From Chondrosia reniformis (Eukaryota; Porifera; Demospongiae; Chondrillida; Chondrillidae), in NCBI GenBank assembly GCA_947172415.1, contig OX359196.1, positions 5,025,901 through 5,089,900 on the forward strand: a stretch of 64,000 bases of DNA, written 5' to 3'. Within the stretch, counting starts at the first letter, position 1; each line of letters opens with the position of its first letter. Below, piece after piece: positions 1-12,676 of this stretch. The notes below the pieces were generated by a model. That model was not told the DNA's origin. It was given only the letters and a program-made list of their open reading frames with translations, and ran no database searches. The position numbers and the translations under genes are program-made.

Positions 1-100
1 CCACTGCATGAACCAGACAGCTGCACGTTTCTGGGAATTCCAACCATCATCAGCAAACCTGGGATATTTGTCCTTTCCTTGATCTTTTGTGAGTCCTTGG
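1..100 (+). repeat. Dispersed repeat R, copy 1 (partial)
   Basis: About 95 bases resemble 48,520-48,605, including the run ATCTTTTGTGAGTCCTTGGC. Related copies, some inverted, lie at 8,458, 35,935, 48,410, 50,112, 50,460, 56,985 and 61,335. The element type is not recognised. Confidence 0.6.
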
Positions 101-189
101 CATATATGTACATATCACAATTAATACAGCTACTTTATCATTTTGTGGAAAAGTTAAATCATGCACATTATATAATATTATGAGCTTAC

Positions 190-2892
190 TCTTTCTTGAT
201 TGGTTTTCCTGTTGGGATTGTGCAATTGCAATAGCACCAGGTTCAGACCCTTTTGGAAATAAAAGAATTATTGTGAGTACTTGACCAATACCTATGTCTA
301 TAAAATGTATACACAGACCTGTTGGAGGAGATTGAGGGGCTACCATCTGAGAACCTTCAGAGGGAATCTGTCTTGAGAGCTCTGAAATAGGAAGTAGAAA
401 TTAACCAATAGTGCACACTGATTGGCTAATATAACTTACCTGGCATAACATTATCCTGCAAGACCCAAAACAAATCATTATTGGTGTTTGTATTGTTGTT
501 TACTGTTTCCCACTAAAAAGTAAGAATTTGAAAGAACAAATTTAATACACTATAAATATTGAATCATTACTGAGAAAGTAATTACTGTAAATGGAATATT
601 AACAAGACCTGTATGTTATTGATGTGCAAGTTTGACTTTATACCTTTATATGACGATGCTCATTAACTGGTACAACCCAGATCTTCATTGATGGAGTGTA
701 ATCTCGGCGGTTATCTTTTGTGCACATCAGAAAGTGGTCATCAGAGGAACGAGCAGGAGCAAGATGTGGCTTGTCTGGATCACAGGTACAGCTGAACCCC
801 ATGGTAGGGCACAATCTCTCACCAAACATAATCTGGCACACTTTCTTGAGGCTTTTAAACATGGCACTTCTAATTTCGCTGCAACACTTGTGTAGCTCAG
901 CCAGGCGGGAGGCTGCATCATATGGGTGGAAATACTGTGAACAGAGGAGTGAGAGCTCTATGTGGCTAGGCTTTTCCATCAGGTAGAGATCGAACTCCCT
1001 CCGGTCATTCCATATAAAGCGAATGGTGGTCCTGTCGCTGTTCTCTGGTTTGAGGTTGGGCTTCAGGGAGAGCTCGTGTGAGTTGCAATCAGCGAGTGCA
1101 ACAACAAGGCGGCAGAAGATCCCATTGGGAATATCTAGTAGCTCTTGTGATGCTAAGCTATTTGAATCCTGTTGGATACTAAAGGCAAAGCAGAGATTCT
1201 GGACTACTCTGCAATCTGGAACATCTACCCTTCCATAGGGCAGAACACTTGGCATGAAATACTCCTGTGAATCTGAATGGACTTGAGCAGCCAGACCTAT
1301 GTGGTGGAGCAGATCCAGTAGCCATTTGTAACAGGATTCTGGAATAGCTATATCAAGATTTTTGAAGAGGAGGGCAAAATTCTTCCTGATCATCCCTTCC
1401 TGCTTGAATTTCTCAACGATTCCTGCTTCGGGCTCATGAAACTGAATGCAAAGGATCTTTCCAAGTTCCTTCAATATGGTAGTGACATCTGTGCAGATCC
1501 AGTTGTCCTCCATTGATCTTCCTTTCAGAGCAAAGTAGACATACATTCCCAGCATTGAGAAAAGCTCCAGCATGGCTTGAAACTGACTGTCAGCATCCTC
1601 TTTATCAATGTAGCCACTTTCAATGCAAAAGGCCTTGAATTTGTCATAGTGAACGAACTTATTCTTGCTTCTACTGGTAATGACATCCAGGAGGTACCAC
1701 ATCAGTGGCATATCTAGCTCCAAGACACTTTCAGGGCTTTCAGTGACCTTTGACCTCAAATAATTGAGAGCACTCTCATCAGCCGGATCAGCCTTCTCAG
1801 AACGCAGCATCATATTATTAATGAGGTGGAGAAGATTCTCTCCAGTGATCTTCCTGGCATTCTTTGGATCATTCAAAATGAAGCGATCAAAATATGGCTT
1901 ATCTTTCAGAACAGACAAACTTCTTCTGTGATTCTCAAGAATTTCCTCTTTCCTCTCGCTGGCCATCAGCTTATCTTTGTTGGTACCAACTAGCAAAATG
2001 TTCAATTGCGGAATTTTGGCAACGACAGACTCTAGCTTTGGATTGATGGGCTTTAGACTGGCAACATGGATACTGGAGAGACACTTTAGGATCATGTTCA
2101 TGGTAGTCATTCTGTGAGTGTCTGGCAGCCTCTGACATTGCTGCTCCTTTGGACGATAGGTGATATCAGCTAGTTGGTTGATGTCCTCAGAAGCATTGAA
2201 TGTGAGGAGGTAATTGCATGGCAGGGTGAACAGGAGTGGAAGAGCATCATGGAAAGCTGGCTGACCTCCTGAGTCTAGGAAATGAACCATGGTAGCTTCC
2301 TTCAGATTTACAAGATCTGTTTCTTCTTGATTCTGTAAGAGCTGATCTCGATGCTGAGAAAATTCTATAATAATGGATGATTTCCCAGGCTTACTAGCAT
2401 CATTAGGCAATGGGTGAGGATCTTTAGGCAATGGAAGGTAGGAACAATTTTCATCAAATTGAGATCGCTTTGCTGCAGTTCTCACGCATTTCTCAATGAG
2501 AGAATCAGAATAAAGGATCCACTTCTGATTATTGTAGAAGTAGCGCTCTATGGTAACCTGTTCAGACTGAGGAGGTCCCTGAGGCTTATTAAGTGATTCC
2601 TAAAGTTAATAAAAGGGTGTATATTTCAAATGTGCCATACATCAGAATCACTATATATTCAATCTGTCTTACCTGATCAGACATTGGTGAGATCATCACT
2701 ATCTCGGGTGTTTCTGCTAATCCTGTGCTAGTAGTAATTTCCTTGGATTCATTGTGAATCAGAAGGCGTTTGCAACATGATTTCCCAGCTCCAGAAGGGC
2801 CAATGAAAAAGCATCTTACAATTTTGACTCTCACAGATCCACGTGCTTTCAGAGCCTTTTTGTAACTATCACGCCAATGTGTTAAGTTCCAC
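190..2892 (-). CDS. ROC-COR (ROCO-type) GTPase, 3' exons
   Basis: Exons read by eye on the minus strand: 2673-2892, 644-2599, 440-455 (16 bases), 319-381 and 190-249. The frame is continuous across all junctions. The first exon carries the P-loop GPSGAGKS; the large exon has the G3 motif DSGGQ and the G4-like TNKD, so this is a Roc-type small GTPase domain. It is followed by several hundred residues resembling a COR dimerisation region and a Cys-rich stretch (FSCTCDPD). The last small exons encode a Pro/Ser/Gln-rich tail, and the end of the gene lies left of 190 or was not found. In other ROCO proteins GTP binding drives conformational signalling; the effector here is unknown. The exon at 2892 starts in phase 0 after a good acceptor, so an upstream exon exists; the CARD-like exon at 5051-5389 is the candidate. 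Confidence 0.8.
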
Positions 2893-3970
2893 TATAGAAA
2901 GTCCAAAGTCTGGTTCAACCCACTGTTAATAATGGGCCATCAGCAGTACACTATACGTATATGTATATCTTTTTCCTGAACCACATTGACTAATTAATTA
3001 TAAAACTACTTGCAGTCTAAAGATTATACATTTTAGTTGAACCACTAATTGATGCATGGATACAGCATTGATTGAAACACATACCTAACATGACAGGTAT
3101 ATACGTACATATAACCTACTTAAGGCAAGGAGATAAACAACTAAATATATACATAAATTATTAAAATATCCTTGTATATACATATGTACGTATATAAAAC
3201 CTGTTATGCATGCTGCATAGTGCAATATATTGTCACTGATGCTTACATACACATTCAATACATATATATAGTTAGATTACCAAGTTAAATTATTTTAGAG
3301 ACTATGTACACATGTGTAAAATGTACCTAAGTAATTTCTTGAGGGCCAAATGAATGTGCTTGACTTCAAAATATCTCTATAATTTTGGCCTGTTTCTTCT
3401 ATTGTTCAGGGTTGTTTTATTGTTCATAAAAGTTCAGGATGTAAAACTCATTTTAAAGTAAGTGATTTTTATTAGGACATTGTTCGATAGAAAACAGAAG
3501 ACAAAGTCTGCCTATAAAAGGCCATAAAACTATAGTAAGTAGTAAACTTTTCTGACTTAAACAAAGACAAAGCTCCTTCACTGAATGCAAAGATACTGTT
3601 CAGCTCATAATGGGGGCCATCAACTACTGTATACAGTGAGATTTACTATTTAAAAGGCTATATGGTGTGACAGGTAGAAAATAAATCTTTATTGTCTTTA
3701 TTACAGTAGTCCTTCATGCTTTTTTAGCCATTTCAATCCCAGGCTGCCCTAATGCCATGGCAATGGGGTATAATAGAATTGGTATAGGACTAAGTTGTTG
3801 GTATAGATATATATAATTAATTATGTGTTATTAAGAATTTTCCAGGTATTATAATTGCCACCATTTGAAGATTTAGTTTGCTGTAAACACAACACACTAA
3901 ATACATATTTTGTTATTACTGGCTATTCCAATTGGGATTGTCAATAATTACCAATTTCTCATCAACTTAC
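2893..3970. other. Intron or intergenic DNA, left junction of block A
   Basis: No convincing exon was seen. Sequence left of about 3,338 is found only here; from 3,338 rightward it matches 30,698 onward. This marks the left edge of the large direct duplication. Confidence 0.6.
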
Positions 3971-4030
3971 AGTGTGGCTTTCTTTAAACTTTGGTTTTGA
4001 TGGTAAATGACTCTCTGATGGTGTTTTACT
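3971..4030 (-). CDS. 60-base linker exon (copy 1)
   Basis: An acceptor ending TTTAG and a donor GTAAGTTG flank exactly 20 codons (SKTPSESHLPSKPKFKESHT), phase 0 on both sides. Copies recur at 28,865-28,924 and 31,330-31,389 with the same splice sites. It is probably a spliced linker downstream of the CARD-like exon. Confidence 0.6.
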
Positions 4031-4696
4031 CTAAATGAAAATATCAGAAGGAGAAGCGTTATATATATCTATTTCACTCTCTCTATATACATACGTATGC
4101 AGTAAAGTGGTCATTCTTTGTTTGCAAACTCCTCCTGCAGCTTGCATACGATCAATCCGAAACTTAGAACTCTTAAGGAGTGCCAAAAGGAGTGTCATAA
4201 GGGGAGGAAACATTGGCAGTGACTAGCTACTTGTGTTATACTTTGCATTTAAATGATTAATATTGTCACAGATGTTACTAGGAATTTTCCAGGTGAAAGT
4301 CTTATGAAAAGGAGAGGTAAACTTATAATTGGTTATTGGAAGTTAGTAGTATTTACATATTATTACTTGTTAATTTTGTTCTGAAATATTTATTGGGTAT
4401 ATATATTAATGGCATGCGTACCAGTTCAAGAAAGAAGAGTACATTATATACCCAGGGCTCTCAATTAAATATTCTTTGATTTTTCTAGATGAAGAGGTCA
4501 TAATATGGGTGCTTAACAAAGTATTCAAAACATTTATACAGTATAGTCTACTATATATCATCATAGCCTTTGCACATGCAGGTTAGGCACAAATAATTCC
4601 CTTTTATAGTTGATATAGTCCACTATCTAGTTGTAGGTCTAAGGTGTATCCGCACATTGAAGTGAAGTCAGGCTAAGGTTTGCAGCACACATAATG

Positions 4697-4806
4697 AGGG
4701 CTCCCAGGGTAAGGCTAGACTGGATGCGCTAAAGGACCCTGACATGGCAAATACAGTAATCAATGAAGTGAAGGGCAGGCTCAGTCATGTCGACAGCACG
4801 AGCATC
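4697..4806 (+). mobile_element. LINE ORF2 fragment
   Basis: Plus-strand frame reads ARLDALKDPDMANTVINEVK, resembling the 'LKDP' linker between endonuclease and reverse transcriptase of non-LTR retrotransposons. The same piece occurs at 32,058-32,166 and, partly inverted, next to a longer LINE fragment at 22,150-22,670. It lies between the CARD-like and linker exons. Confidence 0.5.
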
Positions 4807-5050
4807 GAAACATGTTTTGGTATTTGCAAAAACGACTGCAAAACACTCGAATGCAACCGGAAATCCTATCGTTGTTAATTTATGAGGTGTTAATTGATAA
4901 TACATTGGCTTGGCCATTCCTCCTAGGAGAATACGGAATGATATTTTTTAGGAATCTCCTGATAATGTTGTAACACACACAAATCAGATCATTTATGTGT
5001 GTTACAGCATCATTGACAATAAATGCACACACAGTACTTATAAAATTTAC

Positions 5051-5389
5051 TTCAGACTTTCTTGATAATGACTGAATTCTCACTTTATGGACTGCGCCTT
5101 CTAACTTTTGAGCAATCTCCTCGTGGACTTCATATCTCGAAGAGGTATCTCGGAGAACTTTAATGAATCTCTCAACCAACTCTACCGTCCCGCTGGTATA
5201 CAAGTGATCGATCAGTACTTCGTTTGCCCCTTTTAAATTGCTCTTATTCTGAATGGTCTGTTTAAGCGGCATGTCGATAATTCCTTGAGCAAAGAGGTCT
5301 TCTCTGATATCCTTTGTGCAGAGCTGATTCACCAAGATGGCGTAAACCGGCTGAATGGCATCTCGTAATGGAGAGCGAGAGAGAGCCAT
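5051..5389 (-). CDS. CARD-like death-fold first exon (block A)
   Basis: Starts with ATG at 5389 (MALSRSPLRDAIQPVY) and encodes 113 codons to a putative donor GTAAAT at 5045-5050, phase 0. Residues 1-100 form an all-helical pattern with the spacing of a caspase recruitment domain, including LIDHLYTSGTVELVERFIKV. The frame stays open past the donor to 4880, but that part is antisense to a LINE fragment. Neighbours on the same strand are the 60-base linker exon and the ROC-COR exons, all phase 0, so a CARD-ROC-COR protein is plausible but not shown. It is nearly identical to 32,421-32,759. The CARD call rests on pattern, not on a profile search. Confidence 0.6.
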
Positions 5390-5399
5390 GTATTTCGAA

Positions 5400-5882
5400 C
5401 AGTTACAGGCTCAAGGGATCTCTTGATCATAAGAGTGCACGTTTTTCTACAGGATCTCCATAGTGGTTTAGGTGGGTGTGCCAGTATTGGCTACGCCCAC
5501 ATCCTGGGCTACTGCTAACTAATTATAAGGTTTTCTAACTGTATATACACATGGAAATGACACACATGAAAATGTTAACAGAAAACATAAGAAGTGAAGA
5601 CGGAGCTTAAATTATCAAAGTTTTAATACGATCGCCTAAACGAATCTCTTTTGTATCAATATGGGAACAATTCTGCCTCAAACTTTAAGGGAACGTATAC
5701 TAATACACTTTATCTAACATTTGCTACAACTAGCTTATTCTGTAGCTTGACAAATTATTGAGATTAACATCATTTTGAGAACAAACAATTCCAATTAATT
5801 TTGTTCTTCTAATTGTTACATTCACTACTATAATTCTAACAACCTAAATTGGTACAATTGCAACACTTGTACTGTTAGTAAT
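5400..5882. other. Upstream DNA of the CARD exon and transketolase 3' end
   Basis: No gene seen. The 100 bases upstream of the CARD start codon are conserved in block A' and probably hold its promoter. The rest is AT-rich 3' flank of transketolase. Confidence 0.4.
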
Positions 5883-6262
5883 CTAGTAAGCAATAAATGA
5901 CTTGACTGCAGCAATGATAGCAGTGGAATCAATCTTAAATTCCTTCATCAATTCATCCTTCTTCCCACTCCTTGGCACATCATTCACAGCCATCCTCCTC
6001 ACTTGGATACCCTTCTCTTCACTGACAGCACCAGCCACAGCCTCTCCAAGACCACCTGCAAGTGAAAAGTTCAAAGGTCAACTTATCACCCTCACTTATT
6101 ATTGCTATTACAATATAACATGTTTGTCCCTAACAAAGCCCCAACCTTCCTTCTATCCAGACATTATGGCCCAACTCCAGTTTGCCCGACCTCTAATGGA
6201 TTAAGCCTCTATATGACCTAGCCTCTATTCAAGACCAGCTTCTATAAAAGAGTGGCCCATGT

Positions 6263-6362
6263 AACATACCCTAGCTCTACAGAATGTAACATACCCTAGC
6301 TCTACAGAATGTAACATACCCTAGCTCTACAGAATGTAACATACCCTAGCTCTACAGAATGC
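6263..6362. repeat. 25-base tandem repeat, about 4 copies
   Basis: Unit contains AACATACCCTAGCTCTACAG. It lies in the last intron of the transketolase copy. The other copy has only about one unit at 33,637-33,665. Confidence 0.85.
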
Positions 6363-6749
6363 AACATGCTTTACAAATGTGTTAAGTATTCTGGCTTCCA
6401 GTTAAGGATATACTGCAGATGAAATTCAATAAATATGCTATGCACTTCTGGAGGGTTCTCCTTCCATTATTAGCTCTTAGAATTGACATAGATTATTCGT
6501 AAGAGGTTAAACCTTTGAAGGTTACCTTCAGGATAATGGTCTTCAACTGTGATGATCTTGCCATTAGTTTCTTTGGCGCTAGCAATGAGCAGCTCCTTGT
6601 CAATCGGTTTGAGGCAGAATGGATCAATGACACGGATGTTGATGCCATCCTTCTGAAGAGCATCAGCAGCAATCATGGCCTCTTGGAGGGTGACTCCTGC
6701 TCCCACAACAGTCACCTTGTCACTGTCACTGGAACGTACACACTGCAAA

Positions 6750-6870
6750 AATATGTGTGTGAGAGAGAGGAGAGGGGGAGGGGGAGAGAGAGAGGGGAGA
6801 GAGGAGAGAAGAGAGAGAGAGGAGGGCAGACAGAGGGGAAGAGAGGGAGGGAGGGAGGGAGGGAGGAGTG
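6750..6870. repeat. Purine-rich GA microsatellite
   Basis: Imperfect (GA)n, GGGA and GAGG tract in a transketolase intron. The equivalent tract at 34,058-34,158 has a different length. Confidence 0.85.
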
Positions 6871-8330
6871 TGTATTACTATGTACTATAATATAACTAAA
6901 CTAAGTAACAATAACTTCATGTGTGTGCGCACACATACTGCTAACCTTTCCCTTTCCAATCTCAAAGACCTCGTCCTTCTTGTAGATGACTGGAGTTTCA
7001 GGTCTGCTTGTACGTGTGAAGGTGATTCCCCTGTAGTTGGCAGCCAGTTCAATGGCTCTCTCGCAGGAGACCGCATCACTGGGGTAGAAACACACAGCAC
7101 GAGGAACAGTACGGAAACAGGCAAAGTCCTCCAGGGCCATCTGAGAGGGACCATCCTCACCTACAAGCAAGCAAAAAAATCTCAACCTGAATCCACCAAA
7201 TATTTCTCATTAAAAGTTACAAGATGAACACTCAATCAACAGCTAAATGATAATCTACTACTATAGAGTGTAATAACCAATATATCCCCAATTATTGTGA
7301 CATGCCATACAAAGAACTGAAATCAGAAAAAAGATGACCCAACCAGGTTTGGTTTACAAGTCACATAGAGTATATTGTAAAGTATATACACACACACATT
7401 GTAAAGTACTTGTACTAACAAATGAACATCTACATGAACATCTACGTAAACTGTACTAACAAATGAACATCTACATGAACATCTACGTAAACTGTACTAA
7501 CCAATGAACATCTACGTAAACTGTACTAACCAATGGAGCATCCAGCATGTGACCCAACAAAGTTTACTTCGGTCTGAGAGATGGCTCCCATCCTGATCTG
7601 GTCAAAGGCTCTTGTGAAGAAAGCCGCAAAGGTGCTCACAAAAACAATGTTACGATGGCGTGTACCCAGCCCAATGGCCACTCCCACAAGGTTCTGCTCG
7701 GCAATGAAGCATTCCACATAGCGATCAGGAAAGGCATTCTTGTAGGTTAGGGAGAAGGTGGAGTTCTTAGTGTCTCCATCTAGTGCAACAATACGCTCAT
7801 AGGATTTCCCAATACTGACCAAGGCATTACCATAAGCCTTACGAGAGGCAAACTGTAGTATGAACAAGAATTATAAATAGTCATAAGGTGCTTTTAACTG
7901 TTTATGTATTAGCATAAAGGCATGGTGATTGTGCAATAAGCAATAACTATTGCGCAATCATACCAGGCTGGCCTATTAAGTATGTGATGCTGTAAAACCT
8001 ATCACAATACTTGCATAACTGAGATTAACAAATCAACCAGCAATACAGACGAAGAGCAGTCGATCCCTATTAAGGTGGACTAGCTGCTTATGCCCACCTT
8101 TGAGCCAAACTCATAGTTGGGTGGAGCAGAGAGGGTCACTTTGGGGAAGTTGACTGTGGGAGCATCATCAGTGAAAGGCTGCATGGTGAGTTTCACATTT
8201 GGGTTCTTGATCAGCTTCTTGCAGGCCTCAATAGAAATGTCAGCCTTGGCCCCTAGGGGCTTACCGTGCCAGTTCTCCAAATCCTCAACACCTGGAAAGC
8301 CCTTTCCTGCAACCAGAGACAACAGAGCAG

Positions 8331-8430
8331 CAGTAGGGCCTCAATACTGGATATGAGCAGGTCCTACTAACACAGAGCAGCAGTAGGGCCTCAATACTGG
8401 ATATGAGCAGGTCCTACTAACACAAAGGAT
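8331..8430. repeat. 50-base tandem repeat, 2 copies
   Basis: Unit begins CAGTAGGGCCTCAATACTGG. Two units here, five at 35,651-35,900 in block A'. Confidence 0.9.
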
Positions 8431-8457
8431 CCCTATTCCTATTGGTACATACATTGT

Positions 8458-8620
8458 AGGACTCACAAAGATCAAGAAGAAGACAAAGATTCCCAGGATC
8501 ACTGATGAAGGGTGGAATTACCAGAAACGACTGTCTGACCCAAAGGAGAAAGGAAGAAAAGAAGCCTAACTGTATCCTCTCCTCCTCCTCCAAAGCTCTA
8601 TATCTTTATAGGCACAATAA
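8458..8620 (-). repeat. Dispersed repeat R, copy 2
   Basis: Reverse-complement relative of 48,480-48,605, in a transketolase intron. It is duplicated with the block at 35,935-36,095. Confidence 0.6.
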
Positions 8621-9699
8621 CTACCCTTTTCAGAATATGGTGTTTAGATTATTCATATATACATGTACATGTACACAGGACTGACTATTAAAATCACATA
8701 GGTAGGTGTACTACTGTGTAGTGTACATTAAGTGAATTATGCATGCACCAGACAACCTAGCACAACAGGGGCAGCCAGGGTACATTATTCACTTACTAAA
8801 CTAATTAGTATGCCAACCCTTCAAAATACCGACTATCATTATCTCAACCACAACTATCCAAATCCTCTACTAGCTTGGGATGAAAAGGTTTGAATAACGG
8901 AGGATGTACTGTATTAGGTTTATAAGTAGATGGGCCGGCTACCTTTGTATGTCTTGCAGATGAGAGTGGTTGGTTGGCCCTTGCAGTTAGCAGCATCATG
9001 GAAGGCCTTGTTCAATACCTCCACGTCATGTCCGTCCACCACAATAGCATTGGTACTAAGGACGAGTCGGAACAAACCTTAAATACACAACCTTACACTA
9101 CAGCAAACATACACTAGTCTGCATTTAATAAGTAACAGACCAAATATACGTATGTAGACATTTGAATACATCTGCTCAATAATAAACATGTTACGATGCA
9201 TCCCTCTCCCATTTTGTTACTGGGTATCAAGGATAGTAGCCATTGATTAGCTAAAACTTTAAAATAAGAAATTTGAATTTGAATGCTACTATCATCACAG
9301 CTTAAAAATTATACCACTTTCAGGTAACTATATACCACACCTAAAAATTGATTCTCCTGACTTTTCAAAGACTTCACTTTATGCAAATATTACATCAGCT
9401 ATTTCTAGTACAATTTGATGGAAATGCATCTCACCCAAAAGCATCACATCTCTTGCGGTACACTTCCATATTATGCCCCAACATGGCTGCTTCTGATTGG
9501 CCAAGACGGTTAATGTCCAATATGATGCAGAGATTGTCCAGCTTGTAGTAACTGGCAAAGGACATGGCCTCCCAAACGGACCCCTCAGCAGTCTCGCCGT
9601 CACCAAGGATACAGTACACACGATAGCTAAGACAGGGAACAGTCAGTGGTCGATTGATTATACAAACATCAAGGCTTAAATGTAACAGAATGTACAGTA

Positions 9700-10030
9700 T
9701 AGCTAACCTATGTACAGTATAGCTAACCTATGTATAGTATAGCTAACCTATGTACAGCATAGCTAACCTATGTACAGCATAGCTAACCTATGTACAGCAT
9801 AGCTAACCTATGTACAGCATAGCTAACCTATGTACAGCATAGCTAACCTATGTACAGCATAGCTAACCTATGTACAGCATAGCTAACCTATGTACAGTAT
9901 AGCTAACCTATGTACAGTATAGCTAACCTATGTACAGCATAGCTAACCTATGTCCAGTATAGCTAACCTATGTATAGTATAGCTAACCTATGTACAGCAT
10001 AGCTAACCTATGTCCAGTATAGCTAACCTA
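9700..10030. repeat. 20-base minisatellite, about 16 copies
   Basis: Unit AGCTAACCTATGTACAGCAT with small variants, in a transketolase intron. Block A' has about one unit at the same place, so expansion (or contraction) followed the duplication. Confidence 0.95.
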
Positions 10031-10436
10031 TGTCCATATACGTACCTTGATTTGTCATAGTACTTTGCATTGTAAGCCATACCAGCTGCAATGCTAAGAC
10101 CTTGTCCAAGTGAACCAGTGGCAACATCAATGTAGCTTTGGCGCTGTGAAAGGAGACATGCTATCAAATCAAATGTTTTCTCTAACTGTTGTCACTCAGG
10201 TCCACTTACTGGAGTGGGGTGGCCTTCTAGGTCAGAATCAAACTTCCTCAGAGTCTTCAAGTGTTCCTCGGGGATCACTCCAGCCTCTACCAGAGCTCCA
10301 TACAAACCAGGGCAGGCATGACCCTATGACATCACATGACATCACACCATGAACACACATTCACTCTGATAATCACTACTAGTTCATACCTTTGACAAGA
10401 CCAGTCTGTCACTGGATGGATGACGTACAAAGTTGG

Positions 10437-11745
10437 CTACACACAGACAGAGACATGCCAAGAGTACCACATGGAGGCAAGCAAGGAATACATGTAAATG
10501 GAGTTAAGGTAGGATGGTATAAAAATGGCTGCCGCTTGAGTAGAAACAGAAAGGGCTGTACTGTGAGACCAAACAAACAGGCTCACAACAGAATGTAGGC
10601 TTCAGCAAGTAGGTGGGTATAGCATGTGGAAATTCTTGTTTGGAATGGAATGAGTTTGAGGAAGTCACCATACCACTTGTCAGTGATATATTATTACACT
10701 TTCATATTTGGACAAGATAGTTAGCTAAAGAATCCTGCTAACTGTGTTTAAAGACAGTCAAGGAGGCTATGCCTTCTGTAATTAGCTACATCAGGAAGGC
10801 ATCTACTGGTATACCTAGTGAGTTTTACTTTCCTATTCTCCCTAAAATGCTAATATCTATGTGGGAGGGGACACAGCCTCTGTGCCCATCCAGTCACATG
10901 ACATCAAATGGAGAGGGCTGGCTAAGATGAGACGGACACAGTCTGCCCCCATCTTCTAGTTTAAATATTACAGGTTGCTGATATATTATGAAGATAGGCT
11001 ATGGACTGAAAATGATTTCAAGGAAGCCAACAGTTTCAGGAATATCTATTAACATTCTGTCCACAGTCAATTTGTACAAGAACACCACTAAATTGAAAGC
11101 AATCTACTCTTGCCAAATCTATAATCCCATTAATCCATTCATAAGCCATCAAATTCACATGGCAGCCTATACATGTACAAGCTGAACATTACAATACAGT
11201 TGAGCATGATGGTCTAATAGTAATGTGAAGTGCAGCTGTTGAGAGCTTGTTGAAAACCAATAACACAAGAATGAATTGAAAGGTTACAACAAGAAGACTT
11301 TGAAATATATAACTGGATGTGACAAAAACATGTTTTCCAGAACATCTTTAATAAGCTTTTAGTCTTCTTTGCTGACAACACTCAATAGAAGAGTATCATA
11401 CAACTAAAATATTAACTTTTCTATCATGGATAACTCTACAATAACTACCAACAAACAATTGTAATTACAACAATTAGTAATAGAGGCTTTTTGCAACAGA
11501 TTAGACTGTCTCAGAGATAGCATTACACGGGCGTACCAAAGCACACACCTTATTCACACTACAGTCAGCACACTGTAACAACAGACTACTGCAAAGCTCA
11601 CACCACCATACACTATATTGTATTGTGGCTTTGTGTTATTGTATTTGTATAGGCAATCACTTCAATATTAATACTCATACATTGTCATTGAATTACTACC
11701 ACAAATAAAATTGCAGTTCTTTGACTCAAACTTGATAATAAAAAC
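10437..11745. other. Partial transketolase intron up to the block A edge
   Basis: Matches 37,645-39,005. No exon seen. Similarity stops at about 11,745, before the sequence equivalent to transketolase exon 2. Confidence 0.7.
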
Positions 11746-12676
11746 AAATTTCTTCTATAACTTCAGTAGACTGCCATTTTTAGTAGGTGCTATTACTGTC
11801 ATTCAGTCAGATATGGTAGCTAGATGCAAATCGTCCAGGGATTTTGGGATCAGCCTGGTGAGTGTTCGTTCTCAGAAAATAGCTGATGCTTTCCCTATAC
11901 TAGATTCTGTATAACTCTAGTGTGCAAGTCGATTTTAAGTTATACTGTATATGCATGTGTTAGCGTTTTAAGTAGCTTTGATAAATATAAGCCAAGCGTG
12001 GCCGGCCAAAATTTTTACATTTACACTGAATTCTAATTTTGTGCAACTACTATGAGTCATGCATGACCTTGCAACTGAAGTGGTTCTAAGCAGTTTGCTA
12101 TATACATGTATATTATATTTCAGTTTGTAGACCCATGTGCAGGAAACAGTTTAGAGGTGTGTCAGTTTATACAATTATATAAACACCAAGTACAACAGAT
12201 CCTGTCAGGTGATACTCCATAATCGGTACTTTCCAAGGGTAAACACCTTACTACATTTTTATTTTAGTAGTTACTTGGTCTGAATCATAATAGATCTGGC
12301 AATTTTACAGTGAAAAGGGGCAAGTGAGTATTATTATTATTTTATCAGGAATGTCCCTTCAGCTCTCAGCTGGTCTTCCAGGGAGTCCTGTAATTACAAA
12401 CATCACAGCTAAACAAATTATAAATTAGTTAAAATCAGTTATAATCAGTCAACAATCAGTTTGGGCAGGTGTTAATGTAGGGGGTGTCTCTTTCTTTCTT
12501 TTTCTCTCACTGCCCTGGAGGTGAGCCCTGGCCATCCCATTGCTTTATAATCTGTATCTTCACTGTTAGCTTCCAGGCCACCAGCACCCCCTATGTGTAT
12601 ATATGAATGCATACATCATAGCTAGTGATTAATAATAGTATGTATCATTATATACTCTCATTTCCCTTCAATTAGT
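11746..12676. other. Unique spacer
   Basis: No coding region or recognisable element seen. AT-rich, with some C/T-rich stretches near 12,490-12,540. Confidence 0.5.

Larger units (their letters stand above)
5883..10436 (-). pseudogene. Transketolase copy lacking exons 1-2
   Basis: Eight coding exons are intact: about 10390-10436, 10210-10323, 10046-10142, 9435-9626, 8939-9058, 8095-8306, 7533-7856, 6946-7159, then 6527-6742 and 5883-6058. They encode the family motifs in order: [13 protein letters not shown], the ThDP-binding [14 protein letters not shown], the catalytic glutamate region [24 protein letters not shown], and C-terminal [13 protein letters not shown]. The count of ten exons includes the two small terminal ones. 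The two 5' exons found at 39,228-39,471 for the other copy (start codon and the GHPTS segment of the N-terminal ThDP domain) are absent here, because the duplication boundary at 11,745 precedes them. No replacement exon was seen up to 12,676. It may be expressed from another promoter but would lack about the first 55 residues, so it is probably non-functional. Confidence 0.75.
3338..11745. repeat. Segmental duplication block A (about 8.4 kb)
   Basis: The block is nearly identical by eye and collinear with 30,698-39,005 in the same orientation. It contains the 60-base linker exon, the CARD-like exon and transketolase exons 3 to last. Differences are mostly in minisatellite copy number and scattered substitutions. 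The right edge falls inside the transketolase intron that follows exon 2, so block A lacks exons 1-2. Confidence 0.9.

Noticed and set aside
4729-4917. Minus-strand frame MAKPMYYQLTPHKL...
   Set aside because: Half of it is antisense to the LINE fragment at 4,697-4,806 and it has no splice continuity with the CARD exon.
4880-5050. Extension of the CARD frame beyond the putative donor
   Set aside because: The two block copies diverge in frame there, while the 113-codon exon is kept in both. The phase-0 donor is the simpler reading, although weak.
9379-9621. Alternative minus-strand frame over a transketolase exon
   Set aside because: It is a shifted frame of the exon encoding [14 protein letters not shown].
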